From contig NZ_KK073769.1 of NCBI RefSeq assembly GCF_000582685.1, forward strand, positions 104,569-168,568: 64,000 bases of DNA, given 5' to 3'. The stretch comes from [Scytonema hofmanni] UTEX 2349. GTDB lineage: Bacteria; Cyanobacteriota; Cyanobacteriia; Cyanobacteriales; Nostocaceae. A model generated the notes under the pieces. That model did not search any database. It was not told where the DNA came from and saw nothing but the letters and a program-made list of their open reading frames with translations. This document shows positions 43,476-51,091 of the stretch, piece after piece (the first letter of the stretch is position 1; every line of letters starts with the position of its first letter). Both the position numbers and the translations under genes were made by a program.

Positions 43476-43685
43476 TTTATCTTTTTTGGTATGTGTTATG
43501 TCCGACAAATCATACACATCTTTGGTAAAGACGTTCCGATGGAACGTCTCTACTATGCTTGCGGCATGAAATCGTATCACTTTATCTTTTTTGGTATGTG
43601 TTATGTCCGACAAATCATACACATCTTTGGTAAAGACGTTCCGATGGAACGTCTCTACTATGCTTGCGGCATGAAATCGTATCAC
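43476..43685. repeat. Perfect 105-bp tandem duplication
   Basis: Two head-to-tail copies (43476-43580 and 43581-43685) that appear identical. Each begins TTTATCTTTTTTGGTATG and contains a GTAAAGACGTTCC...CGTCTCTAC palindrome (43525-43553, 43630-43658). Its right end overlaps the stop of the next gene. The period of 105 keeps frames open and produces false ORFs. Confidence 0.95.
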
Positions 43686-44074
43686 TTACCCGACTGGGGT
43701 GTTATTCCAGATGGTCTAATCACCGGCGGTACACCTACATTTGAGTTGATTGGCTGCTGTTGACCTTGAATTAGCTGTTGTTGTCTTTTTTTAAAATCTA
43801 ACGCTGCTGTATCCAGCTGTTGATTTTGTTCTCTGGCAAAGTCTGGGTTAGCACTGCCAAAATTAGCGTTATGAATCAACTGAAATAGACTGAAAGGATT
43901 TTGTTCAGTGTTATTGATAGATAAGGGATCGGTACTGTTTAGTGGATCGACCTTTTGGGGATCGTTAGCTTGACTTTGAGCCAAGCTGGGTTTAGACATT
44001 AGCAAAGAAGTAACGCCAATTCCAGCCACAGTCAGAAGAACCAGTTTGGTCAGCGGTAAAAATGAGATTTTCAT
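43682..44074 (-). CDS. Hypothetical exported protein
   Basis: 130 residues with an evident signal peptide (MKISFLPLTKLVLLTVAGIG, cleaved probably after SLAQ, about residue 33). The mature part is Asn/Gln-rich and low in complexity (NPFSLFQLIHNANFGSANPD, FKKRQQQLIQGQQQPINSNV). No family recognised. The start is secure. Its stop codon lies in the last bases of the 105-bp duplication. Confidence 0.7.
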   Translation of the reverse strand: MKISFLPLTKLVLLTVAGIGVTSLLMSKPSLAQSQANDPQKVDPLNSTDPLSINNTEQNPFSLFQLIHNANFGSANPDFAREQNQQLDTAALDFKKRQQQLIQGQQQPINSNVGVPPVIRPSGITPQSGK

Positions 44075-44124
44075 GCAGTTTTGCCCCTCCTTTAATATAA
44101 TTCCACATCAATTATGCTTTGATC

Positions 44125-45012
44125 TTAAGCAAGAGTTCGGCGCAATTGGGGTTGAATGCTCAATAAAGCGACAACAGCAAAGCCTAACAATATCAGCAAG
44201 GATTCACCAAAAGTAACTGCACCCCAAGGAGCCTGCATGACTACACTACCTAGTCCCCAATGACTGTGAAGATAGAGGTAGCGAATTGGTTCGATCGCAT
44301 AACTCAGAGGATTAAGGGTAGCGACAACTTGCAACCATTTAGGCATAAAGGATAAAGGAGCCAAGGCGGTGCTAGCGAACAATAATGGTAAGTTAGTGAC
44401 AAAAATTACCGCAATAAGTTCGATATGTCCAGGTAATGCAAAAGCCAAACCGAGGGAAATAGCAGTCACACCCAAAGCCAAGAGAAAGACAATTAAGGCG
44501 ATCGCACTCAATCCAGCTACATCCGGTAGCCCAGCCCCCAAAAACGCCGCCGCCGTTACAATCACCGCCGCTTGCAGCAAACTTTGGCTGATAATAAAGA
44601 TTGCCGATGCCAACACTATCGAAAATCGCGAAGCCAAAGGCGCCACGAGTAACCGATTCAAAAAGCCGAATTCTCGGTCAAACATGATCGGCAAACCCGC
44701 ATTCAGCGCTCCGGCAAAGGCTGTAAAAACAATTACGCCTGCACTCAAAAATTGACCGTAATTTGTGGTATTGCCAAACATACCTTTTGGTGCATTTTGA
44801 AATAAAGCACCAAACAGCACCAACCACATCACCGGCTGAATAATTCCGGCAATTAGCGTTGATGGACGACGCTGCAACTGAATAAACAAGCGACGAGTCA
44901 AAGCAAGCGTCTCTTGCACCAATTCACCGACAAAATTAGGAGCAGCATCAGCCTTAATTGACGGCGATGCTAGTTGTTGCCAACTTATATCAGATTTAGG
45001 AGTAACACTCAT
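44125..45012 (-). CDS. ABC-2 type transporter permease (DrrB-like)
   Basis: A 295-residue membrane protein with six helices; partner of the ATPase encoded upstream. Seen: LFIQLQRRPSTLIAGIIQPVMWLVLFG at the entry and the ABC-2 core FDREFGFLNRLLVAPLAS. A PLSFMPKWLQVVATLNPLSY motif near the C-terminus is typical of DrrB-like exporters. Exports a drug, lipid or polysaccharide-like substrate not definable here. Separated from the ATPase gene by 189 bp of repeats. Confidence 0.92.
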   Translation of the reverse strand: MSVTPKSDISWQQLASPSIKADAAPNFVGELVQETLALTRRLFIQLQRRPSTLIAGIIQPVMWLVLFGALFQNAPKGMFGNTTNYGQFLSAGVIVFTAFAGALNAGLPIMFDREFGFLNRLLVAPLASRFSIVLASAIFIISQSLLQAAVIVTAAAFLGAGLPDVAGLSAIALIVFLLALGVTAISLGLAFALPGHIELIAVIFVTNLPLLFASTALAPLSFMPKWLQVVATLNPLSYAIEPIRYLYLHSHWGLGSVVMQAPWGAVTFGESLLILLGFAVVALLSIQPQLRRTLA

Positions 45013-45016
45013 ATTG

Positions 45017-45190
45017 GTTGTTAGTGGATGGTTGATAGTGGATAGTTGATAGTGGATGGTTGATAGTGGATGGTTGATAGTGGATGGTTGATGGTTGATG
45101 GTTATGTAAAATTACTCTTACCCACTAACCACTAACAGACGCGATTAATCGCGTCTCTACTCCTAACCACTAACCACTAACAACTAACCA
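45017..45190. repeat. Tandem repeats and a palindrome between the ABC genes
   Basis: GTTGATAGTGGATG-type 14-bp units (about 45017-45105), CTAACCACTAAC units (about 45120-45190) and one GTAGAGACG-family palindrome with core GCGATTAATCGC (45134-45160). Confidence 0.9.
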
Positions 45191-45201
45191 CCATCCATTC
45201 C

Positions 45202-46221
45202 CTACCTCATATTTTGTTTCTTTTCTGCCTTCGGATCGCGATTTGCTACAGCGGCTAATTCTGCATCCATCAATGTGCGTCCTGTGGCAGCGAGGTAAAC
45301 ATCATCTAAACTAGGGCGAGATTGGGCAATACCAAACATGGGTAAGCCTGCGGAATTCAGCTTTTGTTGGATGGTAATTAAAGCATCATTTTGCTGTGTC
45401 ACCACCAAATTTAGGGAATTACCCTGTGCGCTGTTGATGATGACTTCTTGGACAAAAGGTAAAGATTGTAAGAGGTTTTTCGCTTCTTCTGCTTCTTCTT
45501 GTGGCGAAAATTCGCGGATTCGCAAAGTAATGCGATCGCCCCCTAATTTATCTTTTAACTCTGATGGTGTGCCGGCGGCAATTACAATACCGCGATCGAT
45601 AATTGCCACGCGATCGGCTAGCGCGTCAATTTCTTCTAAATAATGGCTGGTAATTAATACTGTTGTTCCAGCCGCACGCAACTTCCTTAAAAAATCCCAT
45701 ACCACAAAACGGCTATCTATGTCAAGTCCTACCGTTGGTTCATCTAAAACTAAAACATCTGGTGCATGAAGTAACCCAGCAGCCAAATCTAGACGCTTGC
45801 GTAAACCACCAGAATAAGTTCCTGTTTTTTTATCAGCGTATTCTTGCAAACCGAGTAAATCTAATATTGTATTTACCCGCTCCTTGATTATCTTGCGCGG
45901 TAAATGATAAAGTGCCGCTTGCAGTTGTAGCAGTTCTCGTCCAGTCAGCACTTTATCTAAAGCAACTTCCTGCGCTACATAGCCTAGCTTTTGTCTGGCA
46001 GCTTTCGGATTGTCCAACACAGAAATCCCAGATACTTCAATTTTGCCAGCATCTGGTGTAGTAAGAGTACATAAGGTACGCAAAGTAGTTGTTTTCCCGG
46101 CTCCGTTGGGACCGAGTAAACCAAAGATTTCTCCTGGTTCTACCTGAAAGGAGACATCTTTGACGGCTTCAACTGTACCGTAGCGCTTTTGTAGGTTTTG
46201 AATTAAAACAGCGGGAGCCAT
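45202..46221 (-). CDS. ABC transporter ATP-binding protein (DrrA-like)
   Basis: A 339-residue nucleotide-binding subunit. Walker A GLLGPNGAGKTTTLR (about 36-50), Q-loop YVAQE, signature TYSGGLRKRLDLAAG, Walker B VLVLDEPTVGLD, H-loop ITSHYLEE. The C-terminal 100 residues (LKDKLGGDRITLRIREFSPQ, ...RPSLDDVYLAATGRTL) are the DUF4162-type tail found in DrrA/CcmA-like exporters. With the permease at 44125 it forms an exporter. Start ATG 46221. Confidence 0.94.
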   Translation of the reverse strand: MAPAVLIQNLQKRYGTVEAVKDVSFQVEPGEIFGLLGPNGAGKTTTLRTLCTLTTPDAGKIEVSGISVLDNPKAARQKLGYVAQEVALDKVLTGRELLQLQAALYHLPRKIIKERVNTILDLLGLQEYADKKTGTYSGGLRKRLDLAAGLLHAPDVLVLDEPTVGLDIDSRFVVWDFLRKLRAAGTTVLITSHYLEEIDALADRVAIIDRGIVIAAGTPSELKDKLGGDRITLRIREFSPQEEAEEAKNLLQSLPFVQEVIINSAQGNSLNLVVTQQNDALITIQQKLNSAGLPMFGIAQSRPSLDDVYLAATGRTLMDAELAAVANRDPKAEKKQNMR

Positions 46222-46290
46222 AACAAAAGCTTATCCCTAATTTACAAATCTCAATAAAGTCTAACTACTTTTATTGTAGCTGTGTTTCTG

Positions 46291-46370
46291 ACTGGGGACT
46301 AGGGACTGGGGACTAGGGACTGGGGACTGGGGACTGGGGACTGGGGACTGGGGACTGGGGACTGGGGAGT
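46291..46370. repeat. Heptamer tandem repeat (GGGGACT)
   Basis: About 11 copies of GGGGACT with two GGGACTA variants. Confidence 0.92.
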
Positions 46371-46471
46371 GTACACACAAGTCTGAAATAGTTATGGACA
46401 CGCCGAAATAAATTCTAAACTCCCAGTCAGCGTCACGCACCGCAAATATGAAAGGTGGATGGAGTTTTTCG

Positions 46472-46704
46472 GTTGAAGTACCCAAACATCGTGTTGAAGT
46501 ACCCAAATATCGTGTTGAAGTACCCAAATATCGTTTTGAAGTACCCAAATATCGTTTTGAAGTACCCAAATATCGTTTTGAAGTCCCAAATACGTTTTGA
46601 AGTACCCAAATATCGTTTTGAAGTACTCAAATATCGTGTTGAAGTACCCAAATATCGTTTTGAAGTACCCAAATATCGTTTTGAAGTACCCAAATATCGT
46701 TTTG
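46472..46704. repeat. 21-bp tandem repeat array (about 11 copies)
   Basis: Units of TGAAGTACCCAAATATCG followed by TTT or TGT, period 21, one shortened unit near 46585 (CCCAAATACG). Frames remain open and give false ORFs on both strands. No spacers, so not CRISPR. Same period as the unrelated array at 17637. Confidence 0.92.
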
Positions 46705-46919
46705 ACTTCTGTTGCGACTCATCAGTGAGAGGCATGAGAAGGGTTTAATGTCGCCAGTTTCACTACACCGACTAAGACTTTGTTTCGCTCAGTATGACAT
46801 TTTCGACTTTGCGTAAGTCCTAATTTCCATACCCTTTCCCTTTTCCCTTTAACTTTTTCCCCTCTTCAAATTCCCCATTGTCAATATCTAATTTTTATAA
46901 ATGTTTACCTATATCTGCT

Positions 46920-46945
46920 TATAATAGAAGCAAGTAATTACTTGC
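46920..46945 (+). promoter_or_regulatory. Probable TetR operator and -10 box
   Basis: TATAAT at 46920-46925, followed by the perfect 16-bp palindrome GCAAGTAATTACTTGC (46930-46945), which ends nine bases before the GTG start of the TetR gene. The position suggests autoregulation of the regulator and perhaps of the pump. Inferred. Confidence 0.65.
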
Positions 46946-46954
46946 ATTCGTTTT

Positions 46955-47590
46955 GTGGAGAATTTTGGATCGAAGACAGCCCAAACTCGTGCGCGGTTAA
47001 TTAAAGCAGCTACTGAGGTATTTGCCAATGAAGGTTTATCTGGAGCGACAACTCGTGAGATTGCGCGTGTAGCAAAAGTAAACGAAGTAACTTTGTTTCG
47101 CCATTTTCAAAACAAAGAGCAACTACTAGCAGCCGTAATCCAGCAAATGATAGCTTTACAGGCTGAAGCCTTAGCCAATGAGGAGGAATGGACTCAGGAT
47201 CTACTCATCGATTTAAGACATTATGCAACATTATTCAACCAGATGTTGGAGGAACATGAAGGTTTAATTCGGACATTTATTGGAGAAGCTAAACGACATC
47301 CTCATGCTGCTTGCCAAATATTACATGATGCTGGAGAATCGCTGGATAAAAAGTTAATTGCATACTTGCGGAAAAATCAAATAAACGGCACAGTACGTCC
47401 AGAGATAGATGCAGAAATAGCAGTAGATATGTTTACAGGTATGCTGCTTTCGGGTATGCTGCGTCGCACTGCAACCCCAACGACAGTAACTTATAGCCGT
47501 GAATCCTACATTGATGCTTGCGTTGATTTATTTGTCCGTGGTATTAGCACTACGCCTATAAATACAGATAATTTATCTCTCAAAAAATGA
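46955..47590 (+). CDS. TetR family transcription regulator
   Basis: 211 residues from GTG 46955 (MENFGSKTAQTRARLIKAA). N-terminal HTH: LSGATTREIARVAKVNEVTLFRHF, then QNKEQLLAAV (residues about 28-60), the canonical TetR pattern. The C-terminal ligand domain (helices 70-200) is typical in length. It is followed by a membrane-fusion protein and an RND pump on the same strand, so it is likely the local repressor, acting at the palindrome just upstream. Confidence 0.92.
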   Translation: MENFGSKTAQTRARLIKAATEVFANEGLSGATTREIARVAKVNEVTLFRHFQNKEQLLAAVIQQMIALQAEALANEEEWTQDLLIDLRHYATLFNQMLEEHEGLIRTFIGEAKRHPHAACQILHDAGESLDKKLIAYLRKNQINGTVRPEIDAEIAVDMFTGMLLSGMLRRTATPTTVTYSRESYIDACVDLFVRGISTTPINTDNLSLKK

Positions 47591-47750
47591 AGTGGCATTG
47601 ATCCAACTTTTTTGTATATACCAAATATCAAATTGATAAAAGACACATCCAGCCAAGTTACGTAGATAAATGGCAGAAAAATCATTTCAATACGTATTTT
47701 TTAGCTAAAACCAGGTTGCCCAAGTATAAGTAAAAGAAGAGAAAACAACG

Positions 47751-49331
47751 ATGCCTCATTCTAATTTATCTGAGTCTTCTGTACCCCTAGAAACAGAACA
47801 GGTTGCTGTTAATGATGACCGTCAGTCTAAACAAGAGTCCATAGCACAAGAGCAACTTTTGCAGCCACGTAAAAAGCGAAATTGGCTGGTGATATTGGGA
47901 ATTATGCTTATAATGATTGGAGGTGTAGGTTTTGGTTGGCGCTGGTTGCACCGAGGAGAGAATGCAGGCTCAGGTGTTGGGGCAACGGCTGCTAAACCTC
48001 CGGCAATTCCTGTCAAGCTAGCTACTGTAGAGACGGCAACTATAAGACAAACTTCAGAATTTATTGGCTTTTTAGAGGCTGGAGGCTCAGTAACATTAAA
48101 GCCAGAAATTGAAGGGCGAGTAAGTCAGATTTTAGTGAAAGAAGGCGATCGCGTCAGAGATGGGCAAGTAATAGTTCGCCTGCAAAGCGACGATGCGGAA
48201 GCTCAACTACTACAAGCAAAAGGAACACTAGAACAATCCAACGCACGTCTTGCCCAGCTAAAAGCGGGTACGCGCAAAGAAGAAATTGCCCAAGCCAGAG
48301 CCAGGTTAGATCAAGCACAAGCTCGTCTCGCAGATGCCCAAGCCGGAGCGCAACCAGAAGAAATTGCTCAAGCTCAAGCGCAAATTGAAGCAGCTCAAGC
48401 CGATCTTGTCTTGGCACAGTCAAGAGGCAAGCGATATCAACAATTAAGAACAGAGGGTGCGGTTTCTCAAGATCAGCTAGAAGGATATCTGCAAGAACAA
48501 AGAAGTGCTGAAGCTAGAATGCAAGAGGCTAAAAGAAGGCTAGAGCAACTTCGTAAAAGTAGAAGCTCTAATATGAGCCAGTTAAGCGCTGCCGTTGAAC
48601 AAGAAAAACAAAATTTAACGCAGTTAGAGAACGGACCGCGCACTGAAGAAATTGCCCAAGCGCGATCGCAAGTTACTCAAGGGGTAGGACAAGTCCAAGC
48701 AGCACAAGCCCAACTGCAATATACAAGAGTTCTCGCTCCTTTCACTGGCGTTGTTGGTGATATCCCGGTGAAAGTGGGAGACTATGTAGCCAAAGGAGAC
48801 GAACTGACCACACTGACCAAAAACGACTCTCTGGAACTGAATATAAACGTTCCTCTCAACCAAGCCAAACAATTGCGCTTGGGATTACTAGTGCAAATGC
48901 TCGATATCCAAGGCAAACCAACAGCAGGCGGTAGAATAAGCTTTATCTCTCCAAATGCTAGTGCAAATTCGCAGACAGTTTTAGTTAAAGCGACTTTTGG
49001 CAATGCCGGTGGACCATTGCTCAATCGTCAGTCAGTGCCAACCAGAGTCATCTGGGATCAGCGCCCAGGAATTTTAATTCCAGTTACAGCAGTCTCTCCT
49101 ATAGGTGGAGAGACTTTTGTTTTTGTGGCTCAAGCGGCGGAAAATCCCAAAGCGGGAATGCCGACTTTAGTAGCTAAACAAAAACCCGTGAAGCTAGGAG
49201 CAATTGAAGGAAATAATTATCAAGTTGTTGAAGGATTGAAGCCTGGTGAAAAAATCATTGTTTCCGGCATTCTCAACTTAACTGATGGCGCTGCTATCAA
49301 GCCTGAAGAAGCCAGCAATCAGAATCCCTAA
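47751..49331 (+). CDS. RND efflux membrane-fusion protein (HlyD/AcrA-like)
   Basis: 526 residues. One N-terminal anchor helix (NWLVILGIMLIMIGGVGFGW, about 43-62). The barrel-sandwich half GSVTLKPEIEGRVSQILVKEGDRV (about 112-135) precedes a long coiled coil rich in Ala/Gln (about 150-310; repeats of AQARARLDQAQARLADAQ and EEIAQAR). The second half APFTGVVGDIPVKVGDYVAKGDEL comes next, then the beta-barrel and membrane-proximal domains to GEKIIVSGILNLTDG. Links the inner membrane RND pump to an outer membrane channel. Its pump gene lies 1.76 kb downstream, separated by the tnpB element. Confidence 0.93.
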   Translation: MPHSNLSESSVPLETEQVAVNDDRQSKQESIAQEQLLQPRKKRNWLVILGIMLIMIGGVGFGWRWLHRGENAGSGVGATAAKPPAIPVKLATVETATIRQTSEFIGFLEAGGSVTLKPEIEGRVSQILVKEGDRVRDGQVIVRLQSDDAEAQLLQAKGTLEQSNARLAQLKAGTRKEEIAQARARLDQAQARLADAQAGAQPEEIAQAQAQIEAAQADLVLAQSRGKRYQQLRTEGAVSQDQLEGYLQEQRSAEARMQEAKRRLEQLRKSRSSNMSQLSAAVEQEKQNLTQLENGPRTEEIAQARSQVTQGVGQVQAAQAQLQYTRVLAPFTGVVGDIPVKVGDYVAKGDELTTLTKNDSLELNINVPLNQAKQLRLGLLVQMLDIQGKPTAGGRISFISPNASANSQTVLVKATFGNAGGPLLNRQSVPTRVIWDQRPGILIPVTAVSPIGGETFVFVAQAAENPKAGMPTLVAKQKPVKLGAIEGNNYQVVEGLKPGEKIIVSGILNLTDGAAIKPEEASNQNP

Positions 49332-49357
49332 CATGGCTAATAATTGACATCCTCCCA

Positions 49358-49385
49358 CCGCTGTAACGGTACTCCGTTACAGCGG
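49358..49385 (-). other. IS right-end hairpin
   Basis: CCGCTGTAACGG and CCGTTACAGCGG, perfect 12-bp arms around TACT, followed by GGGGATTCC as in the other copy. Probably the transposase recognition hairpin and the 3' part of a TnpB guide RNA. Confidence 0.7.
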
Positions 49386-49398
49386 GGGATTCCAAGAA

Positions 49399-50616
49399 TC
49401 ACTTCTTGGGTTTCCTCTTTCCACGACTCGGCTTACCCGGAGGAGTTTCCCCACCCGCGCAGAGGTCGATGTCTCCAGAAGCGATTAACGTTCCCGTGTG
49501 CCCCACGGTACGGAGTCCTCTCTCAAGTATGTTTCGTGCAGCGTTCCAATCTCTATCTTGGGTATGCCCACAATGATGACAAGTATGCGTCCTAGTACTC
49601 AAAGACTTCTTGACGACTTTCCCACAATTGGAACAATCCTGGGATGTGTAGTGGGGTGGAACGGCAACCGTGACCACGCCAAACACTTTCCCGAAGTACT
49701 CAACCCATTCCCGGAATTGAGTCCACGCTGCATCAGATATCGATTTGGCGAGATGTCTATTCCTCACCATCGAGCGCACCTTCAAGTCCTCATACGCCAC
49801 GAGGTCGTTAGACATCACTACGCACCTTGCCGTCTTCACAGCAAAGTCTTTACGCTGGCGACTTACCTTAAGATGCTTGCGAGCAAGTTTGTTTCTAAAC
49901 TTCGATCTGTTTTTAGAACCCTTCTTAGTCTTGGACAAACGACGTTGCAATCGTTTCAAAGACTTTTCAGACTTGCGGAGATGACGGGGATTGGCAACTT
50001 GAAGCCCGTCAGAGTCAGTGTAGAAGTGGTTCAATCCAACATCAATACCGACATTATGAGCAGTTGCTTCCCGCTTCTCCAGACGTTCCTGGTCAATGCA
50101 AAACTGTACGTAGTACCCATCTGCTCGGCGAACAACTCGGACACGTTTAAACTGCTTCAACTGATAGAAATGCAAATCGCGGGTTCCCCACATCTTGAAG
50201 GTTCCCGCCTCAAACCCATCAGAAAAGGTGATGCACCGTCTATCAAGAGAAAGTCGCCAGCCACTGGTTTTGTATTCAACACTGCCGTGTGTCTGTTCTT
50301 TCTTGAAGCGTGGGTATCCTTTCTTACCTGGTTTTGCTTTCTTGCAGTTGTCGTAGAAACGAGATATTGCTGCCCAAGCTCGTTCAGCACTAGCCTGACG
50401 AGCCATAGAATTGAGGTTCTTGGCAAACTTGAACTCAGACGCAAGTACTGCACAATATGCGCTCAAATCGTACTTATCAATGTCTTTATTGTCCATCCAA
50501 TATCTGAGGCAACTGTTGCGGACAAAACGAGCAGTACGGATAGCTTCATCCAGCTTTCCATACTGCTCGTTCGTTCCTTGCAGTTTTGCCTCGAATACCA
50601 GCATTCTTACGCTCAA
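49399..50616 (-). CDS. tnpB: TnpB RNA-guided nuclease (IS1341 group)
   Basis: 405 residues, complete. Seen: IRTARFVRNSCLRYWMDN in the N-terminal helices, RVRVVRRADGYYVQFC, RuvC Asp in GIDVGLNHFY, Glu in VAYEDLKVRSMVRN, the zinc ribbon CSNCGKVVKKSLSTRTHTCHHCGH and the final Asp in DRDWNAARNIL. All three RuvC acids and four zinc Cys are present, so the nuclease should be active with its guide RNA. The C-terminal tail is basic (GKPSRGKRKPKK). It starts at ATG or GTG near 50616. A distant relative of the intron-split copy at 8504/11088. Confidence 0.94.
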   Translation of the reverse strand: MSVRMLVFEAKLQGTNEQYGKLDEAIRTARFVRNSCLRYWMDNKDIDKYDLSAYCAVLASEFKFAKNLNSMARQASAERAWAAISRFYDNCKKAKPGKKGYPRFKKEQTHGSVEYKTSGWRLSLDRRCITFSDGFEAGTFKMWGTRDLHFYQLKQFKRVRVVRRADGYYVQFCIDQERLEKREATAHNVGIDVGLNHFYTDSDGLQVANPRHLRKSEKSLKRLQRRLSKTKKGSKNRSKFRNKLARKHLKVSRQRKDFAVKTARCVVMSNDLVAYEDLKVRSMVRNRHLAKSISDAAWTQFREWVEYFGKVFGVVTVAVPPHYTSQDCSNCGKVVKKSLSTRTHTCHHCGHTQDRDWNAARNILERGLRTVGHTGTLIASGDIDLCAGGETPPGKPSRGKRKPKK

Positions 50617-50645
50617 ATTTATAGCGTAATCATAGCACAGAGATT

Positions 50646-50708
50646 GTTAAAACCGCCACTGTTCTGCTCCCCCGCTTTGCATCGGTCGAAGAACGTGGCG
50701 GTTTTAAC
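50646..50708. repeat. Long hairpin left of the tnpB element
   Basis: GTTAAAACCGCCAC (50646-50659) pairs with GTGGCGGTTTTAAC (50695-50708), and the inner GTTCT/AGAAC also pairs. It may be the left-end structure of the IS or a separate repeat. Confidence 0.65.
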
Positions 50709-50763
50709 CCTCGATTCATCTCACCGCCAAATCAAAGATTATGGCGGGAGCCTTCTCTCGGAA

Positions 50764-51050
50764 TTAGGTAAACCGCTCACTACGAACAAGGAGTACATTT
50801 TATGTTTAATTACGCCCGCTTACTTCGCAATTAGCGAGTAATTCCCAATGCCCAATGACGCCAGATGCCCAATGACGCCAGATGCCTCTCCTGTCGGAGA
50901 CGCTACGCGAACAACCGAGGGGACCTCCCTTCTCCTTCGGAGACGCTCCGCGAACGGGTGACGCTCCTGCGTCGCTACCGCTGCGCTAACGCCACTTCGA
51001 CGGGACGGTACAGGCAACCGCCGAGTGGACTCACCGCACGGCACTGGCTC
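50764..51050. repeat. Repeat debris before the RND pump gene
   Basis: AGGTAAACCGCTCACTACGA (family also at 58001 and 63217), AATGACGCCAGATGCCC twice, then GC-rich GGAGACGCTACGCGAAC and CTTCGGAGACGCTCCGCGAA units. It separates the IS from the RND gene and contains no gene. Confidence 0.75.
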
Positions 51051-51091
51051 CCCCATGCCCTCCTTTGCCCAATTCCTAATATTACAAAACA

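Larger units (their letters stand above)
49344..50640 (-). mobile_element. Intact tnpB-only IS200/IS605-type element
   Basis: Contains a complete tnpB on the minus strand. It ends with the hairpin at 49358-49385 and TCAA (complement at 49344-49347), as in the element at 8466. The left boundary near 50640 is approximate. Inserted between the membrane-fusion and RND pump genes. No tnpA. Confidence 0.82.

Noticed and set aside
43470..43763. Overlapping ORFs on both strands over the 105-bp duplication
   Set aside because: The period of 105 keeps frames open; the translations simply repeat and have no family features.
46472..46704. CRISPR array
   Set aside because: The units are directly tandem with a 21-bp period and there are no unique spacers; no cas genes in the window.
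49498..50841. 447-codon plus-strand ORF opposite tnpB
   Set aside because: It is the antisense of a well-supported TnpB with all its motifs; the antisense translation has no recognisable domain.
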